A DNA stretch of 64,000 nucleotides from Pantoea sp. 18069 (lineage in GTDB: Bacteria > Pseudomonadota > Gammaproteobacteria > Burkholderiales > Burkholderiaceae_C). Below, piece by piece: positions 26,282 to 35,681 of the stretch. The translations under genes and the position numbers were made by a program. The stretch lies in assembly GCF_902706035.1 (NCBI RefSeq), contig NZ_CACSJA010000008.1:62001-126000 (forward strand). Direction: 5' to 3'. Each line of letters begins with the position of its first letter. Position 1 is the first letter of the stretch. The notes below the pieces were generated by a model. That model did not search any database and was not told where the DNA came from. It saw nothing but the letters and a program-made list of their open reading frames with translations.

Positions 26282-27634
26282 ATGAGCACCCCACAAGAAC
26301 TCCCCGAAGTCCTGCGCGATGCGCGCCAGGCGCCTGGCGCTGCCGATACGGCCGCCGTGAACCCGCGCGCGCGCGGCACCTCTGCGTTCTTCAGCCGGCA
26401 ACGGCTGCTGATCGCCATCATTGCCGCGCTGGTGCTGGTCGGCCTGTTCTATCCGGTCGAAAACGTGGTGGTGGCAAGCGGCCAGGTGATTCCCTCGGAC
26501 CGGGTGCAGACCGTACAGCATCTTGAAGGCGGCATCGTCACGTTGGTGCATGTGAAGGAAGGCCAGACCATCACCAAGGGCCAGCCGATTCTGGAAATCG
26601 ACCTGGGCGGCGGCAGCCTCAACCTCGAGCAGCTCACCGCGCGCAGCGCGACGGCCCAGGCCGTCAGAACGCGCCTGGCGGCCGAAAGCCAGGGCCTCAA
26701 GCTCGACGCCAAACACTTCCCCGCCGAAGTCGATGCACGCATCGTGCGCTCCGAACTCGGCGCCTTCACCGCGCGTGCGCTCGAATACCGGGGCGGCCTG
26801 GCCTCGTCCCAGGCCATGCTTGCCCAGGCGCGCGGCGATGTCGCGCAGGTCCAGGCGCGCATCCAGGGGCTGGAAAACAGCCTGCGCCTGTACGAGCAGG
26901 AAGCCGCGATCGCCAACCAGCTCGCGGCCGAACAGCTCATAGGCCAGCTCGAAGTCATAGACAAGCAGCGCGCGCTCGAACAGGTGCGTGCAGACCTGGC
27001 CGCCGCAAGGCAAAGCCTCGTGAGCAACCGCGCAAAGGTCGAGCAGGCCCAGGCCAAGCTGATGGAAACGCAGGGCGCATTTCGCCGGCGTGCGTCCGAC
27101 GAGCTGGCCCAGACCGAGCGCGAACTGATGAGTCTTTCGGAAGACCTGTCGCGCGCCCAGAACCAGCGCACCCGCACCGTGGTGCTCGCGCCCACCGACG
27201 GCATCGTCAAGGGCCTGCGCAGCTCGGGTGCGGGCTGGGTGGTCAAGCCCGGCGAGCCGATTCTCGAAATCGTGCCCGACAAGGACGAGATCGTGGTCGA
27301 GGCGCGCCTCAACCCCTCGGACCGCGGCTACGTGCATGTGGGGCAGGCGACCAAGGCCAAGATCACTGCCTACGACTATCTGCGCCACGGCTTTGTCGCG
27401 GGCGAGGTCCGGCTGGTCTCGGCCGATGCCGACAGGGACCCCAACCGCCCGGACTCGCCCTCTTATTTCCGCATCCAGGCCAGCCTGCAGCAGCCCTGGG
27501 TCGGCCGCGTCGACAACCGCATCACCACCGGCATGCAGGCCGAGCTGGACCTGCTGGTCGGCCATGAACCGTTCATCTGGTATCTGCTGCGCCCCGTGCT
27601 GCGCATCCAGAGCGAAGCGTTCCGGGAGCCCTGA
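26282..27634 (+). CDS. HlyD-family membrane fusion protein
   Basis: About 450 residues: short cytoplasmic N-terminus, one membrane span (LLIAIIAALVLVGLFYPVEN), a lipoyl-like half-domain (VVASGQVIPSDRVQTVQHLE GGIV), a long coiled coil (residues about 140-280) and the conserved C-terminal segment LAPTDGIVKGL ... PGEPILEIVP. It bridges the ABC transporter and TolC in the periplasm. ATG 26282 lies two bases after the transporter stop; a GTG at 26276 would overlap it. Its stop overlaps the TolC start. Confidence 0.93.
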   Translation: MSTPQELPEVLRDARQAPGAADTAAVNPRARGTSAFFSRQRLLIAIIAALVLVGLFYPVENVVVASGQVIPSDRVQTVQHLEGGIVTLVHVKEGQTITKGQPILEIDLGGGSLNLEQLTARSATAQAVRTRLAAESQGLKLDAKHFPAEVDARIVRSELGAFTARALEYRGGLASSQAMLAQARGDVAQVQARIQGLENSLRLYEQEAAIANQLAAEQLIGQLEVIDKQRALEQVRADLAAARQSLVSNRAKVEQAQAKLMETQGAFRRRASDELAQTERELMSLSEDLSRAQNQRTRTVVLAPTDGIVKGLRSSGAGWVVKPGEPILEIVPDKDEIVVEARLNPSDRGYVHVGQATKAKITAYDYLRHGFVAGEVRLVSADADRDPNRPDSPSYFRIQASLQQPWVGRVDNRITTGMQAELDLLVGHEPFIWYLLRPVLRIQSEAFREP

Positions 27635-29325
27635 TGATGACGAGCCTAAACATCGCTCACGGAGCCTGCGCCACGGCCCTGGGGCTGCTGGCCTGCGCGC
27701 TGGCCCTGTCGGCGCCTGCGGCCGCACAGAGCGCAAGCGACAGCCTGGCCGCTTCCGTTCTGGTGGCCGCGCACAGCCATCCCGCGCTGCGCGGCGAGTC
27801 CGCCGAGCGGCCTGCGGGCGCCCTGCCCCTGCAGCTCGCGCAGCAGCTCACGCCCGGCTCGCTGGCGGTCAACCAGTCGCAAAAGCAATTGCTGCAGGCG
27901 CTCTACGAGATGCTTGGCGGCCACCCCGATGTGCTCAAGGCGCGCTCCGCGCTCGAGTCCGCGGGGCATGACCTCAATTCGGCGAAAAACGCACGCTGGC
28001 CCACCTTCAAGGTCGGCACCTCGTCGGGCAATGCCTCGATAGCCCAGGGCCAGCGCCGCGAGTCCTACACCGCCATCAACGCCGAAGTGCGCGTGAACCT
28101 GCTCGACGGCGGCGCGATCGGCGCGGGCATACGCTCGGCCGAAGAGATGGAAGCCGCGCAGGACAACGTGCTCTACAGCACGCGGCAGAACGTGCTGCTC
28201 GAAGCACTGACCGCGCTGCTTGAACTGCACCGTTTCGAGCGCAAGGCCCAGGTGGCGGCCGAATCGGCCGCCACCATAGGCCAGCTCGCGCATGTAGAGC
28301 AGCGCCGCGCCGAGCTCGGCGCGGTCGGCCGCAATGACCTGCGCCGGGCCGCCTCGCGCCGGGCCAGCGCGCTGGCCGAACAACACGCGCTGCAGTCGCA
28401 GCGCATGGACGCACTGGCGCGCTTCACGCGCTATTTCAACTACGTGCCCACGGGCCAGGCACTGCCCGAACTCGAAGTGCCCGACTACTGGCTGCCCGCG
28501 AGCGAGCAGGCCGCGCTGCAGGCCTCGGAACACCACAGTTCCGAGCTGCGCGAAACGCGCCACATGATAGAGCGCGCAACGGCCGAAGTCGAACGCAGCA
28601 AGGCCGAGCGCTTTCCCACGCTGGCCGGCGTCGTTGCCCAGACCAAGGACCCCAAGGGCGTGATCTACAACGAAGGCACGCGCTACGGCCTGGAGCTCAA
28701 CTGGAACTTCGGCAATGGCTTCGAGCTGCGCGACCGCATTCTCAAGGCGATCAACGAATTGCAGGCCCAGGAAGCGCAGCAGGAAGCCGTGCGCCGCCAG
28801 GTGCAGGAAGCCGCCTCGGCCGCCTGGGGCCGCTGGCAGGCCGGCCGCGAGCGCGAAGCCCAGTTGACCGACGCGGTGCGCGAAGCGCGCACGGCCTTCG
28901 AAGGCTACCGCCGGCTGCTCGAAGTCGGCCGCGGCAGCCTGGCCCAGGTGCTCGATGCGCAACTGGACATGCAGCGCCTGATGCTGGACGAAGCCGACGC
29001 GCTTTACGACCAGCGCATCAACGGCCTGCGACTGGTGCGCACGACGGGGCAGTTGCTGCCCCGCGAGCTGCCCGAACATTGGCTGGACCGGCTGTTCGAC
29101 CAGCCCACGGTCAGCCGCATTCCGACGGGCCCTGGCAGCACCGTGCCCCGCACCTCGCCGCAGACCGCGCCCGCCTTTGCCGGCGCGCGGCCCCAAGACG
29201 CCGCCACCACACCCCCCATTTTGCTGACACAGCGCCTGCAACTGCGCCTGGACACCCGTCTGGACCCCACGCTGCGCGCCCTGCCCCGGAACCCTCCCGT
29301 CGTCACCCACGCGCTGCGATGGTGA
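27634..29325 (+). CDS. TolC-family outer membrane efflux protein
   Basis: The 563-residue protein has a signal peptide (cut likely after LSAPAAAQS) and two long helical repeats typical of TolC channels, each with coiled-coil heptads (for example ALLELHRFERKAQVAAES and YRRLLEVGRGSLAQVLDAQL). A proline-rich C-terminal tail of about 70 residues after RLVRTTGQLLP is longer than usual. It is the third gene of the exporter operon; its ATG overlaps the HlyD stop. Confidence 0.92.
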   Translation: MMTSLNIAHGACATALGLLACALALSAPAAAQSASDSLAASVLVAAHSHPALRGESAERPAGALPLQLAQQLTPGSLAVNQSQKQLLQALYEMLGGHPDVLKARSALESAGHDLNSAKNARWPTFKVGTSSGNASIAQGQRRESYTAINAEVRVNLLDGGAIGAGIRSAEEMEAAQDNVLYSTRQNVLLEALTALLELHRFERKAQVAAESAATIGQLAHVEQRRAELGAVGRNDLRRAASRRASALAEQHALQSQRMDALARFTRYFNYVPTGQALPELEVPDYWLPASEQAALQASEHHSSELRETRHMIERATAEVERSKAERFPTLAGVVAQTKDPKGVIYNEGTRYGLELNWNFGNGFELRDRILKAINELQAQEAQQEAVRRQVQEAASAAWGRWQAGREREAQLTDAVREARTAFEGYRRLLEVGRGSLAQVLDAQLDMQRLMLDEADALYDQRINGLRLVRTTGQLLPRELPEHWLDRLFDQPTVSRIPTGPGSTVPRTSPQTAPAFAGARPQDAATTPPILLTQRLQLRLDTRLDPTLRALPRNPPVVTHALRW

Positions 29326-29415
29326 CGCCCCTGTTTTCAGCCGCGGCCGCGAGCGCTAGCCCATCGCCCGCCAACCGCTTTTACTCCATGGGCCAGACTT
29401 TTGATTGGAATCAAG

Positions 29416-29595
29416 ATGACCAACCTTATCAAGAACTTCTGGAATGACGAAGAGGGCGCTACTGCCATTGAGTATGGGCTGATTGCGGGGCTGATTGCGG
29501 TGGCGATCATCGTCACAGTCGGCGAGATTGGAGTGAGCCTCAATGGATTCTTCACCTACATCAAGACCAAGCTCGGTACTGCCCCGGCGTCGTAA
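29416..29595 (+). CDS. flp: Flp-type major pilin
   Basis: The 59-residue prepilin reads MTNLIKNFWNDEEG|ATAIEYGLIAGLIAV, with the prepilin cleavage site after Gly14, Glu at position +5 of the mature form and the hydrophobic Flp helix. It is the structural subunit of a Tad pilus. GGAA stands six bases before ATG 29416. It is the first gene of the Tad locus, 90 bases after tolC, and the processing enzyme follows 14 bases later. Confidence 0.95.
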   Translation: MTNLIKNFWNDEEGATAIEYGLIAGLIAVAIIVTVGEIGVSLNGFFTYIKTKLGTAPAS

Positions 29596-29609
29596 GGGCA
29601 CCGCAGCCC

Positions 29610-30173
29610 ATGCCATCCCCCGTCTTGATGATGTCCCTCTGGCTGCTCTGGTTGATTGCCATTGCGGTCATGGACTTGCGCAGTCGCAAGGTACGCAATT
29701 GGATGGTGCTGCTGGGCCTGGGCACGGGTCTGGTGGCACTGGCCGGTGGTGTACAGCCCTTCCAGGTTACGGCCTGGAAGGCGCTGCTGGGCATGCTCGC
29801 GGCATTTGCCGCGCTGCTGCCTTTCTATGCGCTGCGCTGGATGGGCGCCGGGGATGTCAAGTTTGCGGCTGTTGTAGGCCTATGGCTTGGCTTCTCGCCT
29901 CAGCTTCTGGCGATCTGGATCGGCGGCAGTCTGCTGGCAGGCCTGCATGGCTTGTGCGTGCTCACCTGGCGCAGGCTGCGGGCCACGCCCACCGCAAGCT
30001 GGCTGCAGGCCCGCCTGCCGCTGCGGGCCGCGACGGCCCTGTTTGCTGCCGATGACTGCGCTGCGCGCGGCAATGCGCCACGCGTGATCGAGCGCAGCAT
30101 TCCCTACGCGGGCTATATGGCGCTGACGGCGATCTGGCTGGTACTGGCCGGCGATCCCGCGCGGACCACCTAG
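29610..30173 (+). CDS. tadV: Prepilin peptidase of the Tad system
   Basis: The 187-residue inner-membrane aspartyl protease (CpaA/TadV) cleaves the Flp prepilin and the TadE-type pseudopilins. The two catalytic aspartates lie in MDLRSRKVRNW (Asp22) and in GAGDVKFAAVVG (Asp82). Four to five membrane spans are visible; the N-terminal methylase domain of PilD-type enzymes is absent, as usual for TadV. Confidence 0.93.
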   Translation: MPSPVLMMSLWLLWLIAIAVMDLRSRKVRNWMVLLGLGTGLVALAGGVQPFQVTAWKALLGMLAAFAALLPFYALRWMGAGDVKFAAVVGLWLGFSPQLLAIWIGGSLLAGLHGLCVLTWRRLRATPTASWLQARLPLRAATALFAADDCAARGNAPRVIERSIPYAGYMALTAIWLVLAGDPARTT

Positions 30174-30340
30174 AAAGGCATGGGCATGCAGCTTCATAAC
30201 GCACACGGGTATTTCGCTTTCGCGGCCGGCAGGGGTTTCCCGCTGACTGGCCCCGAAAGCCAAGTTTCTGTACGGCGGCAACAGCCGGTTTTTCCGGTTT
30301 CGCCGTCATTTCAACCACAACGAACAAGGGAGCGCACGCT

Positions 30341-31372
30341 ATGAACCTCACCAAGATTCTTGCCGGGCTGCTGCTCGTTCTGGCCATTGGCCTGGCCATA
30401 GGTGCCTGGATGCTGAGCCGCCCGTCCAACCGGCCGGTTTCGCCGGTCGCAAGCACTGCACCGGCCGCGCCCAAAGCGCCGCTGGAGCAGCACGCCGTTG
30501 TCGTCGCCGCCAAGGCGATTGCAGCCGGCCAGCGCCTGACCGCCGAAGACGTCAAGATTGTCCAGTTGCCCACGGCCGTCGCCAGCAGCTTCAGCAGCGC
30601 CGACGCGGTGCTGGGCCGCACCACGGTCATGGCCATGGCGGCCGACGCGCCCTTGTTCGAGCAGCACCTGCTCAACGGCCTGGCGCTGCAACTCGAAAAC
30701 GGCCAGCGCGCGGTATCGGTGGCGGTCAAGGAACCCATGGCCGCAGGCCACCATGTGCGGCCCGGCGACTTTGTCGATGTGTTCTTCACGCTTGACGGCA
30801 AGACCGACCAGGCCAACGTGGACACGCAGACCCGCCTGCTGCTGGCGCGCAGCCGCGTACTGGCCTACGGCGCGGCCAGCGTGGAGAACCCGCCGCCCAG
30901 CGCCGCCCAGCGCAAGGTGCAGGAAGAGGACACCGGCAGCAGCCTGCGCCGCGGCAGCGGCCAGCGCGAAAGCCAGAACGCGCGCCCCGACAACGCCAAT
31001 ACCGCCGTGCTCGCCGTGCCGCTGGACGACGTGCAGCGGCTGACCCTGGCCGAAAAATACGGCCAGCTGACGCTCGCGCTGCGCCATCCCGACGACAGCA
31101 GCGTTCCCGAGGCCTCGCTGTTCGCGGCCCTGCCCACGGTGCTCCAGCCGGTCGCCGGGCGCCTGCCCAAAGGCGAACCACTGCAGCCCGTCGACCGTTC
31201 CTATGCAGGCCTGCGCTTCAAGGATCTGGCCGCGGGAGCGGACGCGAAGAATACGCGCCGCCCGCCAGCCCCCGTGCAGACAGCGGCGGCGCGCGCGCCA
31301 AAGGCCCAGCCCCCACGCCAGCAGGCCGTCGAGCTTTACCAGGGAAGCGCCGTGCAGACCGTGAGCTATTGA
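30341..31372 (+). CDS. rcpC: Flp pilus assembly protein CpaB/RcpC
   Basis: The 343-residue periplasmic protein has one N-terminal membrane span (ILAGLLLVLAIGLAIGAWML) and a SAF domain (VVVAAKAIAAGQRLTAEDVK), as in CpaB/RcpC proteins. These stabilise the secretin or modify the pilus. AAGGGAG lies before the ATG. A 167-base gap separates it from tadV, the largest within the first half of the locus. Confidence 0.93.
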   Translation: MNLTKILAGLLLVLAIGLAIGAWMLSRPSNRPVSPVASTAPAAPKAPLEQHAVVVAAKAIAAGQRLTAEDVKIVQLPTAVASSFSSADAVLGRTTVMAMAADAPLFEQHLLNGLALQLENGQRAVSVAVKEPMAAGHHVRPGDFVDVFFTLDGKTDQANVDTQTRLLLARSRVLAYGAASVENPPPSAAQRKVQEEDTGSSLRRGSGQRESQNARPDNANTAVLAVPLDDVQRLTLAEKYGQLTLALRHPDDSSVPEASLFAALPTVLQPVAGRLPKGEPLQPVDRSYAGLRFKDLAAGADAKNTRRPPAPVQTAAARAPKAQPPRQQAVELYQGSAVQTVSY

Positions 31373-31434
31373 GACCACACCATTGCCCGCTTGCGTCCGC
31401 CGCAGGCCCTTCTCGTGCACACAGGGTAGAGACC

Positions 31435-32835
31435 ATGAAAACCGCAACCATTTCGCAATCGACCGTCATCGGCCTCCTGGGCAGCCTGGCCTTGTGCGCA
31501 AGCCCGTCGAGCGGCATGGCCCAGCCGACGGCCGAGACGCCCGCGCCCGCCACTGCGCGCACGGGCCTTGGCGATGCAGGCCCCATGCTGGACCTGACCG
31601 TGGGCCAGCAGCATTTGCTGCAGGAGAACGCGGCCGTGGAGCGCATCGCCGTGGGCGACCCGAATGTGCTCGATGTCAAAGTGCTGCGCGACCTGGGCCC
31701 GGCCGCGTCCCGCGCTTCCGGGGCACGCACGGCGCAGTTGCTGCTCACGCCCAAGGCGCCCGGCCAGACCACCCTGGTGGTCTGGCCGGTCAACGGCGCG
31801 CCGCACACCCGGCAGGTGCACATAGGCAGCCAGCGCCTGTTGCTCGAGCGCCGCCTGGGCTCGCTGCCCCAGCACGCGCAGGCGCTGGCCGAACTGCGCT
31901 CTGCAGCGCCCAGGGACGCGGTGCTGGTCGACCGGTCCACCGTCAAGGTCGCAAGCAATACCGTACAGGTCGATGTGCAGGTCGTGGAGTTCAAGAAATC
32001 GGCGCTGCGACGCGCGGGCATGAACCTCGCGAGCGGCGGCCCGAACAACCATGGCTTCCAGTTCGGCGTCTACACGCCCGGCAACAGCAATGCAGCCAGT
32101 GGCGGCACCTCGGGCGGCGACAGCGGCGGCTCTGCCATTACCAATGCCATGAACCTGGTGCTGGGCTTTGGCAAGGCATTCAGCGGTGCGGGCATTACCG
32201 CGCAGCTGGGCTTTCTCGAAAGCAATGGCCTGGCCCGCGTGCTCGCCAAGCCGACGCTGGTCGCCCACACCGGCCAGAGCGCGAGCTTTCTCGCCGGCGG
32301 CGAAATCCCGATTCCCGTGCCGGGCCGCGACGGCAATATCGCCATCGAGTACAAGGAATTCGGCGTCAAGCTGCAGCTCACGCCGACCATTCTTTCCGAC
32401 GAGCGCATCGCGCTCAAGGTCGCGCCCGAAGCCAGCGACCTCGACTACACCCAGGGGCTGAGCATCAGCGGCGTCTCGGTGCCGGCGCTGCGCACGCGCC
32501 GCGCCGACACCATGGTCGAGCTCGCCGATGGCGAAAGCTTCATCATCGGCGGCCTGGTCAACCGCGCCACCATTTCCAGCGTCAGCAAGGTGCCGCTGCT
32601 CGGCGACCTGCCCATCCTGGGCACCTTCTTCAAGAACCTCAACTACTCGCAGGAAGAGACCGAGCTGGTCATCATCGTCACGCCGCGCCTGGTGCAGCCC
32701 CTGCCGGCCAATACCGACCTCGAGGCCATGCTGCCTGGGGCACGCTCCGAGCAGCGCAATGCCGGCAAGGTCTGGGCACCGTACCTCCTGGGCGCGCCCT
32801 ATGCCAACTCGGCGCTGCCGGGTTTCTCCTATTGA
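31435..32835 (+). CDS. rcpA: Tad secretin CpaC/RcpA
   Basis: The 466-residue protein forms the outer-membrane pore of the Tad machine. A signal peptide starts MKTATISQSTVIGLLGSLAL; an N-terminal domain (DLTVGQQHLLQENAAVERI) is followed by the secretin domain with VARVLAKPTLVAHTGQSASF, FLAGGEIPIPVP and VPLLGDLPILGTFFKN. ATG 31435 replaces an earlier in-frame start that has no signal peptide. Confidence 0.95.
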   Translation: MKTATISQSTVIGLLGSLALCASPSSGMAQPTAETPAPATARTGLGDAGPMLDLTVGQQHLLQENAAVERIAVGDPNVLDVKVLRDLGPAASRASGARTAQLLLTPKAPGQTTLVVWPVNGAPHTRQVHIGSQRLLLERRLGSLPQHAQALAELRSAAPRDAVLVDRSTVKVASNTVQVDVQVVEFKKSALRRAGMNLASGGPNNHGFQFGVYTPGNSNAASGGTSGGDSGGSAITNAMNLVLGFGKAFSGAGITAQLGFLESNGLARVLAKPTLVAHTGQSASFLAGGEIPIPVPGRDGNIAIEYKEFGVKLQLTPTILSDERIALKVAPEASDLDYTQGLSISGVSVPALRTRRADTMVELADGESFIIGGLVNRATISSVSKVPLLGDLPILGTFFKNLNYSQEETELVIIVTPRLVQPLPANTDLEAMLPGARSEQRNAGKVWAPYLLGAPYANSALPGFSY

Positions 32836-32839
32836 TACC

Positions 32840-34357
32840 ATGAGCAAAGAGCCATTTGCCCCCCTGCCTCCCGGCGACAAACCGCCAGTGCCGTCGCTCG
32901 CCGATCTTCTGGCCGCGCGTGCGCATGACGCCGATGCGGCGGACCTGACCGGCGCAGACCAGGACAGCAGGCAGACCGCAGACGCCACGCCCGGCCCTGC
33001 GCGGCCTGAGCTGCCGAAACCGTCACCGGTCCATGCCCGCGCTGGCGCCGCGCCGATTGCGCAGGAGGAAGCGGTGCCCGTCAAGGTGCCCCTGCTGCTG
33101 GTGCATGCCGAGTTCTCGGAAGGCGCGCTGATCCAGACCTGGATGCAGCATGTGATGAAGGGCCCTTCCCTGCACCTCGCGCGCTTTCAGGAAGGGTTGA
33201 CCGATCTGGTGCTGGACCACCAGCCGTATGCGGTGCTGATCCAGTTCGATCCCGGCTGTATCGATGCGGCCGTCGCGCTCTCTGCGCAGCTGCAGACGCA
33301 GTACCCGCAGATTCCCCGGCTCGCCATCGGCCGCGCGCGCCACGGCCAATGCATGCTGGCCGCGCTGCGCACCGGCGTGCAGGATTTTCTCGATATCGAC
33401 GGCTCGGTCGAGACCGCGCAACTGGTCGTGCGCAAGCTGCTCAGCAGCCCGCCATCCGCGGGCCTGCATGTGTCGCGCGCACCGCAGACCGCCATCGTTT
33501 CGGCGCGCGCGGGGCTGGGGTGCAGCCTGCTGGCCGCGCACCTGAGCTGGCATCTGCAGGCGCGACTCTGCGGCGCACCGCCTGCCTCGGCTGCAGCGCC
33601 CGCCGCACAGGGCGAGGCGTCGGCGGCTGCGGATGGTGCGGCCAAAGAGCCGCTGTCCAGCCTGCTGATCGAACTCGGCACGCTCGGCGGAGATTGCGCG
33701 ATGTATCTCAACACCCCGGGCGAGTTCGACTTCACCGACGCCGTCAACCAGCAGCGCCGCCTGGACCGGCGCATGGCGCAAAGCGCGCTCGCACACCACG
33801 CGAGTGGCCTGCGATTGCTCACGCTCGCACGCCATGCGCATGCCTTGCCCTCCACCGAAGTGCAGGCCCTGCTCAACCGGCTGGGCCATTATTTCCGCCA
33901 TATCGTGCTCGACATGGGGGCGACCGAGTCGCAGCAGATGCTCAAGGACGTGCTGCCCACGGCCAGCGAAGTCTGGGTGGTGTGCGACCAGAGCGTGGCC
34001 AGCGTGGTCTGGACCGCCGAATTGCTGCAATACCTCGACGGGCTGCAGATTCCGCGCAGCCGCCGGCAGCTGATCGTCAGCCGCCACGACCCGCGCCTGG
34101 AGCTGAGCGCCGAGCAGATCGCGCGCCAGCTGCACTTGCCCCTGCTGGCCCATCTGCCCGAACGCCGCCGGGAGCTGGCCCAGGTGGTCAACCAGGGAAT
34201 GCTGTTCACACCCCAGCAAAAGCGCGAGCCTTATGTGCAGGCGGTCGAGAAACTGGTGGACCGTCTGCTGGCCGATCACCACCCGGAAACGGCGCTGGCG
34301 AAAACTGCATCTGCGAGCCCGCTCAACCGACTGTTGCAACGCATCAGAACCCACTGA
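32840..34357 (+). CDS. tadZ: Tad pilus localisation ATPase TadZ/CpaE
   Basis: The 505-residue protein has a Pro/Ala-rich start, a receiver-like domain (residues about 75-205) and a ParA/MinD-like domain. TadZ/CpaE places the Tad machinery at a cell pole. The P-loop position reads SARAGLGCSLLA and lacks the usual lysine, and a low-complexity Ala insert (about residues 250-275) follows it. Such atypical P-loops are known in TadZ. ATG 32840 lies four bases after the secretin stop. Confidence 0.9.
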   Translation: MSKEPFAPLPPGDKPPVPSLADLLAARAHDADAADLTGADQDSRQTADATPGPARPELPKPSPVHARAGAAPIAQEEAVPVKVPLLLVHAEFSEGALIQTWMQHVMKGPSLHLARFQEGLTDLVLDHQPYAVLIQFDPGCIDAAVALSAQLQTQYPQIPRLAIGRARHGQCMLAALRTGVQDFLDIDGSVETAQLVVRKLLSSPPSAGLHVSRAPQTAIVSARAGLGCSLLAAHLSWHLQARLCGAPPASAAAPAAQGEASAAADGAAKEPLSSLLIELGTLGGDCAMYLNTPGEFDFTDAVNQQRRLDRRMAQSALAHHASGLRLLTLARHAHALPSTEVQALLNRLGHYFRHIVLDMGATESQQMLKDVLPTASEVWVVCDQSVASVVWTAELLQYLDGLQIPRSRRQLIVSRHDPRLELSAEQIARQLHLPLLAHLPERRRELAQVVNQGMLFTPQQKREPYVQAVEKLVDRLLADHHPETALAKTASASPLNRLLQRIRTH

Positions 34358-34364
34358 ACGCACC

Positions 34365-35681
34365 ATGATGACCACGGCCTACTCCCCTCAGACGCATGCC
34401 AGCCCTGCCGAGTTCGAGAACAGCGCGCTGCTCGCCGACCTCAAGAACAATGCCTACGACCACCTGCTCAGCCGCATCGAGGAACTGGGCGCGGAGTTCG
34501 GGCGTTGGTCACCGGCCGCGATTGCGCAGTTCGTGTCGCTGGAGCTCGACAGCTTCATCCGGCTGCACGCCGTGCCCGTCAACGAGCAGGAAGCCCACCA
34601 GGTCGCAAGCGCGCTGACGCGCGAGCTCACGGGGCTGGGCCCGCTGCAGACGCTGCTCGATGACCCGAATGTCGAGGACATCCTGATCAACGGCTACAAG
34701 GACATCTACGTCTCGCGCGGCGGGATATTGAAGCGCGAAACCTCGCAGTTCAAGGACGACGAACATGTGCTGCGCATCGTGCGGCGCATTCTCGCGCCGC
34801 TGGGCCGGCGCCTGGACGAATCCAGCCCCATGGTCGATGCCCGGTTGCCCGACGGCGGGCGCATCAATGTCATCATCGCGCCGCTGTCCATCGACGGGCC
34901 CTCGGTGTCCATACGCAAGTTCCGCAAGGACCCGCTGACGCCCAAGGACCTGGTCAAGCTCGGCACCTTCAACGCCGACATCTGCCGCATCCTGGAGATG
35001 GCCGTGCAGTCGCGCTGCAATATCCTGATCAGCGGCGGCACCAGCTCGGGCAAGACGTCGCTGCTCAACGCGCTGGCCACCTTCATTCCCGGGCGCGAGC
35101 GCATCGTCAGCATCGAGGACACGGCCGAGCTGTCGCTGAACCACAGCCATGTGGTGCGGCTCGAAAGCCGCCCGGGCGGCTTTGACGGCAGCGGCCATGT
35201 GAGCATTCGCGACCTGCTGGTCAACAGCCTGCGCATGCGCCCTGACCGCATCATCGTCGGCGAAGTGCGCAGCGGCGAAGTGCTGGACCTGCTGCAGGCC
35301 ATGAATACCGGCCACGACGGCTCCATGGGCACCATCCACGCGAGTTCGCCGCGCGAATGTCTGTACCGCGCCGAAATGCTCGCCGGGTTTGCGGGCTTCC
35401 AGGGCAGCGAGACCAGCCTGCGCCGCCAGATTGCGAATGCCATCGACTTCATCGTGCAGATCGGCCGCCTGTCCAACGGCCGGCGGCGCCTGCTGTCGTT
35501 GACCGAAGTGACCGGCATGTCGGACAACATCATTTCTATGCAGGAGCTCTACCGCTACGAGCCCCAGATGGATGCCGATGGCCAGGAACTCGACCACTGG
35601 GTCTCCATGGGCATCTCGCCGCATTCTCCCAAGCTGCTGAGCTGGTGGCGTTCGCAGCAAAGCCAGGGGAACGAGCGATGA
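34365..35681 (+). CDS. tadA: Tad pilus ATPase TadA/CpaF
   Basis: The 438-residue hexameric secretion ATPase powers pilus extension and retraction. It has the N-terminal helical domain, Walker A GGTSSGKTS, an Asp box (RIVSIEDTAEL) and Walker B region RPDRIIVGEVRSGE with the His box HDGSMGTIHA. Two ATGs are adjacent (34365 and 34368). The stop overlaps the tadB start (ATGA). Confidence 0.96.
   Translation: MMTTAYSPQTHASPAEFENSALLADLKNNAYDHLLSRIEELGAEFGRWSPAAIAQFVSLELDSFIRLHAVPVNEQEAHQVASALTRELTGLGPLQTLLDDPNVEDILINGYKDIYVSRGGILKRETSQFKDDEHVLRIVRRILAPLGRRLDESSPMVDARLPDGGRINVIIAPLSIDGPSVSIRKFRKDPLTPKDLVKLGTFNADICRILEMAVQSRCNILISGGTSSGKTSLLNALATFIPGRERIVSIEDTAELSLNHSHVVRLESRPGGFDGSGHVSIRDLLVNSLRMRPDRIIVGEVRSGEVLDLLQAMNTGHDGSMGTIHASSPRECLYRAEMLAGFAGFQGSETSLRRQIANAIDFIVQIGRLSNGRRRLLSLTEVTGMSDNIISMQELYRYEPQMDADGQELDHWVSMGISPHSPKLLSWWRSQQSQGNER

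Noticed and set aside
29326..29415. Second sigma-54 promoter before flp
   Set aside because: ATGGGCCAGACTTTTGATT has GG at the right place but GA instead of GC at -12, and a start site there would fall within the gene's ribosome-binding region.
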